NCBI GenBank assembly: GCA_017543415.1
Contig: JAFYGD010000042.1
Span: forward strand, 1-5,292
Direction of reading: 5' to 3'
DNA from: Eubacterium sp.
GTDB lineage: Bacteria; Bacillota; Clostridia; Oscillospirales; Acutalibacteraceae
Length of the DNA stretch: 5,292 bases
Position numbers and translations under genes: made by a program. Positions 1-4,493 of this stretch are shown here, piece by piece. The first letter of the stretch is position 1; each line of letters begins with the position of its first letter. The notes below the pieces were generated by a model. That model had not been told where the DNA came from. It was given only the letters and a program-made list of their open reading frames with translations, and ran no database searches.

Positions 1-786
1 ACCGAAAAAATCGGTGACGGAATATATCTTATCAATGAATTTGACTCAACAAACTGTTATCTCGTTGTCGGCAGCGAAAAAGCGCTTTTAATTGATTGCG
101 GAACGGGCTTTTGTAATTTAAGGGAAGCCGCTGAAAAGCTGACGGATAAGCCGATAATTCTTACGGCAACCCACGGTCACGTTGACCATATCGGCGGAGC
201 GGGTCAGTTTGAGGCGCTTTATTTGCACAAAGCGGACTGCGGATTATTTAATAAAATTCAGACGGCTGTACCCGTAAGAAAGCTTTTTGTTGCTTTCAGC
301 GGTGTTATTAAGGAAAACGGCTTTTCAAAAAGCGATGTTAAAAAGGGAAAATACAAAACAAAAATTATTCCTTTTGACAGTAATTTTGTTTTTGATTTAG
401 GCGACAGAAAAGTAACCGTTCACCACACGCCGGGACATACAAAGGGAAGCGTTGCGCTTATTGATGACAGGGAAAAATTCATCTTCAGCGGCGATAACGT
501 CTGTGACGCTCTGTGGATGCATCTTCCGGGCTCAACAAGTCTTGAGGAGTGGCTGCCCTCAGCCGAGTGGCTGTATGAGATGAGCGGTGAATACAGAGTG
601 TTCTGGGGACACAGAACTCCTGAATTATCCAAGGAATACATAGGGAAAGTTATATCGTGGGGTAAGGAAATAATCAGCCGTCAGAAAAGAAACAGCATTT
701 TACCGAAAATAAAACAGTATCCCCCGCTGGAGGACGGGATATTGTATAAAACAAATAAAGTTCACAGGAAGGAACGGTTGTTATGA
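1..786 (+). CDS. MBL-fold metallohydrolase (glyoxalase II-like), 5'-partial
   Basis: This is a metallo-beta-lactamase-fold hydrolase. The frame is open from base 1, giving 261 residues before the TGA at 784-786; the start codon is probably only a few codons outside the window, because family members begin just before the GDGIYLI strand. The full metal-binding set is visible: THGHVDH (HxHxDH, bases 172-189), the histidine of TPGHTKGS (His codon 436-438), the aspartate of SGDN (493-495) and the late histidine of WGHR (610-612). This pattern predicts a dinuclear, usually Zn, hydrolase site and a cytoplasmic enzyme, since no signal peptide is seen in the visible part. The fold covers thioesterases, lactonases, phosphodiesterases and others, so the substrate is unknown. 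The stop codon overlaps the start of the GPH symporter gene (ATGA), so the two are translationally coupled and the enzyme may act on the imported compound; that link is inference. An internal ATG at 223 would remove the HxHxDH motif and is not the start. Confidence 0.9.
   Translation, partial: TEKIGDGIYLINEFDSTNCYLVVGSEKALLIDCGTGFCNLREAAEKLTDKPIILTATHGHVDHIGGAGQFEALYLHKADCGLFNKIQTAVPVRKLFVAFSGVIKENGFSKSDVKKGKYKTKIIPFDSNFVFDLGDRKVTVHHTPGHTKGSVALIDDREKFIFSGDNVCDALWMHLPGSTSLEEWLPSAEWLYEMSGEYRVFWGHRTPELSKEYIGKVISWGKEIISRQKRNSILPKIKQYPPLEDGILYKTNKVHRKERLL
766..773 (+). promoter_or_regulatory. Ribosome binding site of the GPH symporter gene
   Basis: AGGAAGGA lies 9 nt upstream of the ATG at 783, inside the last codons of the MBL gene. 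It supports this start and translational coupling across the ATGA overlap. Confidence 0.75.
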
Positions 787-2141
787 ACGGTGAAACAGTT
801 GAAGAAAAAATTAAATTATCAAGTAAGCTGTGGCTATGCTCGGCAGACTGTCTTTGCTCTGCCGCCAGCGGGCTGCTCACCGGCGGAGGAATGACCTATT
901 TCTTCACTAAATTTTTAGGATTATCGGAAGGTCTTGCAAGTACGGTGTGGATTATTTTTGCAGTGTGGAATGCGCTGAACGACCCTCTTTTCGGTTACAT
1001 ATCCGACAGAACCAAGTCAAAGCTCGGAAGGCGAATTCCGTATATCCGTTACGGCTCGTTTTTCTATGCCCTGTTTTTCATTCTTACATGGGTGAAATGG
1101 CCTCTGGGCAATTCCCAGACCGCGCTGTTTATTCAGATGCTGGCAACGCTGTTTCTGTTTGACACGCTGTATACAGCCATTGCAACATCGCTTTATGTTA
1201 TGCCCTATACAATGGCGGTGTCCAACAAGGCGCGCGGAAACATTTTCATTATGAAAATATTTTTCACTCTGTTTGCCATGGGAGTTCCGCTGGTGCTGTT
1301 TCCCCTTATCAAGCCTGAGGTTGGGGGCAATCCGCGTCCGTTCCAGCTGATTATGACGGCTATCGGCGTTGTTACTTTCATTGTAATATTCGCCTCCACT
1401 TTCTTCTATAAAGAAAAGGTTACAACCGATATTGACGAAAATCCGGAAAATATATTCAAATCCGTTGTTGCCTGCTTCAAAAACCGCTCCTTTATTATTT
1501 TTGAAATCCTGTCTTTTACGGTTATATTTATTCAGACCATACTGATGCAGGGCGTTATATATTATTTTGACGAGTTCGATTTACCTATGCCCGTTGCCTA
1601 CGGAGCGCTGGGTGTAGGCGCGGTTCTGGGCATTATTCTGTGGAGTGCAAAGGTAAATACCTGGGGCGTAAAAAAGTGCGTCTTTATTATGTGTATCGTT
1701 TTTGCGGCCGGCGCGGGAGCTATGACCGTTTTCGGTAAATATTCGGTTGTTGCCGCCCTTGGCTTCTTTGTTGCAGGCACGGGCTTTGCAGGCGGAATGT
1801 ACCTTATACCGCTGATGAACGGCGACGTTATTGATTATGACGAAACCGTTACAGGAACTCGGCGGGAGGGTATGTACGCAGGCGTAAACAGTCTTATTAC
1901 AAAGCCTGCTATCAGTTTTGCCAACGCGGCGTTCTTAATGATTGCAAAGGCGTTTGGTTACGATACCGCTCTGGCTTCGGGAATGCAGAGCGAAATGGCA
2001 AAACAGGGCGTGCTTGTTGCTTGGATGGCTATTCCGGCGCTGATGCTTATCATCTGTGCCGTCTCCATGAAATACTATCCTCTTGCAGGAGAAAAGTGGA
2101 ACGAAGCAAAGCGCAAGCTTGAAATGAAGCACAATCAATAG
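783..2141 (+). CDS. GPH-family (MelB-like) MFS sugar:cation symporter
   Basis: This is a 452-aa, strongly hydrophobic protein of about 12 membrane helices, close to the usual 450-480 aa of the glycoside-pentoside-hexuronide:cation symporter family (MelB, XynP, GusB; MFS_2). Two signatures are seen. One is the helix II-III motif NDPLFGYISDRTKSKLGRR at about residues 66-84. The other is the C-half motif around residues 348-363, with DVIDYDE followed by GTRREG. The protein should import a glycoside, uronide or related solute with a cation across the cytoplasmic membrane. Compared with my recollection of MelB, the first cation-site aspartate (WD, MelB Asp55) is Asn63, while the second (NDP, Asp59) is kept as Asp67. 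The helix IV acidic sugar-site residue also seems absent from the LYTAIATSLYVMP stretch (129-141), so coupling ion and substrate may differ from MelB. The start is supported by AGGAAGGA and the ATGA overlap with the MBL gene. It is the last gene of the operon and is followed by a terminator. Family call firm, substrate unknown. Confidence 0.9.
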   Translation: MNGETVEEKIKLSSKLWLCSADCLCSAASGLLTGGGMTYFFTKFLGLSEGLASTVWIIFAVWNALNDPLFGYISDRTKSKLGRRIPYIRYGSFFYALFFILTWVKWPLGNSQTALFIQMLATLFLFDTLYTAIATSLYVMPYTMAVSNKARGNIFIMKIFFTLFAMGVPLVLFPLIKPEVGGNPRPFQLIMTAIGVVTFIVIFASTFFYKEKVTTDIDENPENIFKSVVACFKNRSFIIFEILSFTVIFIQTILMQGVIYYFDEFDLPMPVAYGALGVGAVLGIILWSAKVNTWGVKKCVFIMCIVFAAGAGAMTVFGKYSVVAALGFFVAGTGFAGGMYLIPLMNGDVIDYDETVTGTRREGMYAGVNSLITKPAISFANAAFLMIAKAFGYDTALASGMQSEMAKQGVLVAWMAIPALMLIICAVSMKYYPLAGEKWNEAKRKLEMKHNQ

Positions 2142-2153
2142 TTTTAGGCAAAT

Positions 2154-2181
2154 AAAAAGAAGGGCGAACGCCCTTCTTTTT
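2154..2181. terminator. Bidirectional rho-independent terminator
   Basis: A perfect 13-bp inverted repeat, AAAAAGAAGGGCG / CGCCCTTCTTTTT, separated by AA (in practice a 12-bp stem with a GAAC loop). It carries an A-tract on one side and a T-tract on the other, so it works in both directions. It ends the MBL/GPH operon (+) and the convergent DUF5067 gene (-). Confidence 0.92.
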
Positions 2182-2212
2182 GTTTCGGAATTAAATATCC
2201 AGAGACAGTAAA

Positions 2213-2857
2213 TTATTTTTTAAGCTTAACCGTTGTTACAAGCTTATCGTCGCTGAAGGAAATAAGCTCGCTTATTTCCACGTCAAGGTCAGTCTTTGTA
2301 TCCCTTAAGATATAAACCTTTGAAACATCCTTGCTCATTCCGGGCTTGATTTTAACGTCAATTCCCCAGTCGTCATCGTCAGAGCTTATAAAGGTGGATT
2401 CAAGCTGAATTCCGTCCTGATAAACCTCGTCGGAAAGCGCAATGTCAAAGCTTGCGGCGTCGCTTGAATTGTTGGTAAAGGTGTAAGTGATTTTAACGGA
2501 ATCCTTGCCCTCCCAGTTCTTACAGATTTTTGCTTCCTTAACAACGCATTCGTAACTGCCGATAGCGCTGTCGGACGCATTGTCTGCATCGTTCTCGGCT
2601 TCAACTGCTGAATCGGCTGACTTACCGCTGTCGGCTGCTGCCGTTACGGTTGCCTTAGATGTTTCGGCGTCCTTATCTCCGCCGGACGCACCTGCAACGC
2701 CGATTATGACTATTACCGCTAAAATAACGGCAAAAATGATAAGCCTTTTCTTTTTCTTCTTTTTCTTTTCCGCGTTAAGCGCTTCCGTTACTGCGTTTTG
2801 CACGTCCGGGCTCTGCTGCGGTGCAGGATTGGGAATCTGATTATATTCGTTGGACAT
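2213..2857 (-). CDS. Membrane-anchored protein with DUF5067-like extracytoplasmic domain
   Basis: A 214-aa protein of unknown function. In order it has: a Pro/Gln-rich N-terminus (1-20), a short helix ending in seven lysines plus arginine (31-38), one membrane segment (about 39-56), a low-complexity Ala/Ser/Asp linker (about 57-99), and a folded beta-rich domain (about 100-205). The lysine run before the helix predicts the N-terminus inside and the C-terminal domain outside; there is no lipoprotein cysteine or signal peptidase site. The domain pattern (YTFTNNSSDAASF, then DEVYQDGIQL, KPGMSKDV and VYILRDTKTDLDVEI) resembles the DUF5067 family of Firmicutes surface proteins, recalled from memory rather than searched. 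A strong AAAAAGGAGG ribosome binding site precedes the ATG. The gene lies 82 nt downstream of the membrane kinase gene on the same strand with no clear terminator between, so it may be a partner or output of that kinase (inference). Its leader can form a hairpin that sequesters this ribosome binding site. Confidence 0.8.
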   Translation of the reverse strand: MSNEYNQIPNPAPQQSPDVQNAVTEALNAEKKKKKKKRLIIFAVILAVIVIIGVAGASGGDKDAETSKATVTAAADSGKSADSAVEAENDADNASDSAIGSYECVVKEAKICKNWEGKDSVKITYTFTNNSSDAASFDIALSDEVYQDGIQLESTFISSDDDDWGIDVKIKPGMSKDVSKVYILRDTKTDLDVEISELISFSDDKLVTTVKLKK

Positions 2858-2863
2858 AAATAT

Positions 2864-2910
2864 AGCCTCCTTTTTAATGATGCTTTAATTATATATCATT
2901 AAAGGAGGCT
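2864..2910 (-). promoter_or_regulatory. Long hairpin sequestering the DUF5067-gene ribosome binding site
   Basis: Read on the minus strand, AGCCTCCTTTAATGA (2910-2896) is followed by a 15-nt loop and then TCATTAAAAAGGAGGCT (2880-2864). The arms pair over 15 bp with one two-nucleotide bulge. The second arm contains the AAGGAGG ribosome binding site, 8 nt from the ATG at 2857. No U-tract follows either arm, so this is not a terminator. In a read-through RNA from the kinase gene the ribosome binding site would be paired. The repeat is seen directly; its regulatory role is inferred. Confidence 0.7.
2888..2893 (-). promoter_or_regulatory. Putative -10 box for the DUF5067 gene
   Basis: A perfect TATAAT on the minus strand, lying in the loop of the 2864-2910 hairpin. 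Initiation about 7 nt downstream would be near 2881, leaving a leader of about 24 nt that contains only the ribosome-binding-site arm of the hairpin. The hexamer at 17-nt spacing (ACCAAC) is a poor -35 box, so this promoter would be weak or need an activator. Confidence 0.45.
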
Positions 2911-2915
2911 GTTGG

Positions 2916-2931
2916 TGTGCTGCCGGCACAA
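2916..2931. repeat. Inverted repeat copy A, TGTGCTG-C-CGGCACAA (possible operator)
   Basis: TGTGCTG (2916-2922), one C, then CGGCACAA (2924-2931), located between the kinase stop and the DUF5067-gene promoter. The same two half-sites recur at 3993-4012 upstream of the kinase gene with a 5-nt spacer. Read on the minus strand, TTGTGCCG is followed by exactly 30 nt and then TATAAT, as in copy B. It could be an operator or activator site, or a small hairpin in the kinase 3' UTR. Confidence 0.5.
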
Positions 2932-2939
2932 CATTTTTG

Positions 2940-3938
2940 CTACATATCAATTATAATGAAAATAAGCACCGCAGCTATTGAGTAAACCGCGCCTGTAACT
3001 ATGGGGGCAAGGCGTTTTTGCGTTTCACTGAAGCTTTTAAACGCCTTTACGTGCTTCGACCAGTTAAGAAAATCTGTTGCTATCGGCACGGGAGCACCGA
3101 TAACAAATACTACAAACGACAGCCAGTAGATGTTATATGAAAGCGGCTGTCCTTTTGTAGGGGGTATATAGGCAATCATAGCAACAAAAAAGAAAGCGTA
3201 ATATATAACTGCAACAATTTTGTGCCAGAGAACGTTTTTTCTGAAACCCGGAACAACGCTTTTTGCAACAGAGCTTTTGCCCCGGAGCGCGGCAATTACC
3301 TCGTCCACGGTAGAATATCTGTTGTTTTCGTCAATCTGGGTGCATTTTTTTACAATTTCGCCCAGCCTGCCGTCTGCAAGCCTTTCGTTTGGCATCGACA
3401 GAGTTGTAATATAGTTAATCAGTACCCCGAGCGAATAAATATCCGCCCTGCTGCTTGTCTGGGTAAACCCGTACTGCTCGGGCGCGGCGTAACCGCGGGT
3501 TCCGAGAATATGCGTATCGCTGCCTGACGCGCCTTTTTGCGTTCGGCTTATGCCGAAATCAATAATTTTTACAGTTCCGTACCCGTCAATCATAACGTTT
3601 CCCGGATTAATATCGCGGTGAACTATTCCGAGGTTGTGAACCTCCTTTAACCCGTTGCACACCGCAAGCGCAACGTTTACCGCGGTTTCCTCGTTAAGCG
3701 CGCCGTTTTTTTCAACGTATTCGTAAAGCGTTACGCCGTTAATAAATTCCTCAACGGCATAAAATTCATTTTCTGCTGCAAACGTACCGTAAAACCTTAC
3801 AACGTTTGCGCAGTTAATGCTTTCAAGCTTTTTAATCAGCGGAACCTCGTCAAGCCCGATTCGCTTAAGTATATAAAGCCTGCCTTCGTTTTCTGCAAGC
3901 TTTGTTTCGGGGTTGTATTCTTTAATAACGCTATACAT
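2940..3938 (-). CDS. Hanks-type Ser/Thr protein kinase with three C-terminal membrane helices
   Basis: A 332-aa eukaryotic-like protein kinase. The kinase domain (about 3-215) shows the ATP-binding lysine of YILKRI (K25), a likely alpha-C glutamate (E39), the catalytic loop HRDINPGN (107-114, catalytic D109), DFG (127-129), the APE motif in GYAAPEQYG (A152-E154), the helix-F aspartate of RADIYSLG (D166) and the subdomain XI arginine R207. Two departures from the textbook kinase are seen: no GxGxxG loop before K25, and Asn111 in place of the catalytic-loop lysine of HRDLKP. Similar HRDxN/HRDxS loops are, as I recall, common in clostridial kinases, so activity is likely kept. After a basic linker come three hydrophobic segments (about 240-258, 269-289, 311-330), so it is an inner-membrane protein with the kinase in the cytoplasm. 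No PASTA or other external sensor domain is present. A modest AGAGGG site lies 6 nt before the ATG. It is divergent from an XRE-like regulator, a plausible substrate, and upstream of the DUF5067 protein. Confidence 0.9.
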   Translation of the reverse strand: MYSVIKEYNPETKLAENEGRLYILKRIGLDEVPLIKKLESINCANVVRFYGTFAAENEFYAVEEFINGVTLYEYVEKNGALNEETAVNVALAVCNGLKEVHNLGIVHRDINPGNVMIDGYGTVKIIDFGISRTQKGASGSDTHILGTRGYAAPEQYGFTQTSSRADIYSLGVLINYITTLSMPNERLADGRLGEIVKKCTQIDENNRYSTVDEVIAALRGKSSVAKSVVPGFRKNVLWHKIVAVIYYAFFFVAMIAYIPPTKGQPLSYNIYWLSFVVFVIGAPVPIATDFLNWSKHVKAFKSFSETQKRLAPIVTGAVYSIAAVLIFIIIDM

Positions 3939-3944
3939 CCTTGT

Positions 3945-3950
3945 CCCTCT
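3945..3950 (-). promoter_or_regulatory. Ribosome binding site of the kinase gene
   Basis: AGAGGG on the minus strand, 6 nt before the ATG at 3938. It is weaker than the AAGGAG(G) sites of the two neighbouring genes, which suggests modest kinase translation. Confidence 0.55.
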
Positions 3951-3978
3951 TGAAAATTAATTCAGTTTATTATATCAT
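3950..3978 (+). promoter_or_regulatory. Sigma-A-type promoter of the XRE-like gene
   Basis: TTGAAA (3950-3955), a 17-nt spacer and TATCAT (3973-3978) match TTGACA/TATAAT at five of six positions each. Transcription would start near 3985, just before inverted repeat B and upstream of the ribosome binding site at 4021. The -10 box overlaps the -10 of the divergent kinase promoter (3969-3974). Confidence 0.65.
3969..3974 (-). promoter_or_regulatory. Putative -10 box of the kinase gene
   Basis: A perfect TATAAT on the minus strand, giving a start near 3962 and a leader of about 24 nt. At 17-nt spacing the -35 position (GCACAA, 3992-3997) does not match TTGACA and falls inside the inner arm of inverted repeat B. 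This suggests activator dependence or operator control. Confidence 0.5.
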
Positions 3979-3990
3979 AAAATATACGGA

Positions 3991-4013
3991 TTTGTGCTGT
4001 TTTTCGGCACAAA
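3991..4013. repeat. Inverted repeat copy B, TTTGTGCTG-TTTTT-CGGCACAAA (possible operator or 5' hairpin)
   Basis: TTTGTGCTG (3991-3999), a TTTTT loop (4000-4004) and CGGCACAAA (4005-4013) pair over 9 bp including one G-T (G-U in RNA). It covers the -35 region of the kinase promoter and begins about +6 of the XRE-like gene transcript, so it could be an operator for both divergent genes or a 5' hairpin in the regulator's mRNA. The half-sites match copy A at 2916-2931. Confidence 0.55.
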
Positions 4014-4020
4014 GTCCAAA

Positions 4021-4026
4021 AAGGAG
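4021..4026 (+). promoter_or_regulatory. Ribosome binding site deciding the XRE-like start
   Basis: AAGGAG lies 6 nt before the ATG at 4033. The upstream in-frame GTG at 3994 has no ribosome binding site, lies inside inverted repeat B and is only about 9 nt from the predicted transcription start, so the ATG is chosen. Confidence 0.85.
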
Positions 4027-4032
4027 TACTAT

Positions 4033-4458
4033 ATGAACAAATCCACTGACGAACTGCTCAAAGCGCTGCAATCAAAAAAGACTTACGAGGAGTTTTTTGA
4101 AGAGGAAATCGGAGAGCTGTTTTTTTCTTCAATCAGCGAATACCTTGAGCTGCTGCTGACAGAGAAAAAGCTGAAAAAAAGCGACGTTATTTTAAAGGGA
4201 AACCTTGATAAAAACTACGCTTACCAGATTTTCAACGGGAATAAAACCAACCCTTCACGCAACAAGGTTTTAATGCTTGCCTTCGGAATGGGGCTTTCCC
4301 TCAGTGAAACAAGGAAACTGCTGAAAATCGCTTCGCTCAGCGATTTATACGTTCGTTCCCCGCGTGACAGCATCATTATTTACTGCCTTACAAAACGGCT
4401 TTCGCTTATAACCTGTAACGAATATCTTAACGATTTTTCCCTTGAACTGCTTGAATAA
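4033..4458 (+). CDS. XRE/Cro-like helix-turn-helix protein linked to a Ser/Thr kinase
   Basis: A 141-aa soluble protein with an N-terminal acidic helical segment (about 4-30), an XRE/lambda-repressor-like HTH region (about 34-100), and a short C-terminal helical tail (about 108-140, with RDSIIIYCL near its start). In the HTH, KKSDVILKGNLD reads as helix 2 and NYAYQIFNGN (61-70) as the recognition helix, followed by PSRNKVLMLAFGMGLSLSETRKLL, which gives helices 4 and 5. I recall proteins of this pattern (YAYQIF.G...PSR then LA.G.GLS..E...LL) next to short Hanks kinases in Clostridia; this is memory, not a search. The likely role is a transcription factor whose activity is tuned by the divergent kinase. 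The 94-bp intergenic region holds overlapping divergent promoters and an inverted repeat, the normal layout for an autoregulating regulator. A second possibility is that it is only a kinase substrate or adaptor with a degenerate HTH. A bidirectional terminator follows the TAA by 4 nt. Confidence 0.8.
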   Translation: MNKSTDELLKALQSKKTYEEFFEEEIGELFFSSISEYLELLLTEKKLKKSDVILKGNLDKNYAYQIFNGNKTNPSRNKVLMLAFGMGLSLSETRKLLKIASLSDLYVRSPRDSIIIYCLTKRLSLITCNEYLNDFSLELLE

Positions 4459-4462
4459 CCGC

Positions 4463-4490
4463 AAAAAAGACGGCGTTGCCGTCTTTTTTT
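4463..4490. terminator. Bidirectional rho-independent terminator
   Basis: AAAAAAGACGGC (4463-4474), a GTT loop and GCCGTCTTTTTT (4478-4489) form a 12-bp stem with T-tracts on both strands. It ends the XRE-like gene (+) and the convergent serS gene (-), whose TAA lies only 4 nt away. Confidence 0.93.
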
Positions 4491-4493
4491 ATT

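Noticed and set aside
2182..2212. Short gap after the first terminator as a small RNA or regulatory element
   Set aside because: It is only 31 bases with no hairpin, promoter or open frame; it is just the 3' UTR of the convergent genes.
2741..2769. Purine-rich lysine run (minus strand) as a programmed frameshift site in the DUF5067 gene
   Set aside because: The longest A runs are five bases, so the A-AAA-AAG slippery heptamer is absent, and the reading frame continues into a membrane segment and a coherent domain.
2580..2840. 86-codon + strand open frame opposite the DUF5067 gene
   Set aside because: Its phenylalanine run mirrors the lysine codons of the real gene, it has no ribosome binding site, and it reads as low-complexity sequence.
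2916..2937. Terminator on the + strand (TGTGC/GCACA hairpin followed by ATTTTTG)
   Set aside because: The stem is only about 5-6 bp, and there is no + strand gene upstream that would need it.
3222..3527. 101-codon + strand open frame opposite the kinase gene
   Set aside because: It overlaps the conserved kinase C-lobe and linker, has no ribosome binding site and no recognisable motifs.
3994..4032. In-frame upstream GTG start that would add 13 residues to the XRE-like protein
   Set aside because: It has no ribosome binding site, sits inside inverted repeat B, and is only about 9 nt from the predicted transcription start; the ATG at 4033 has AAGGAG at ideal spacing.
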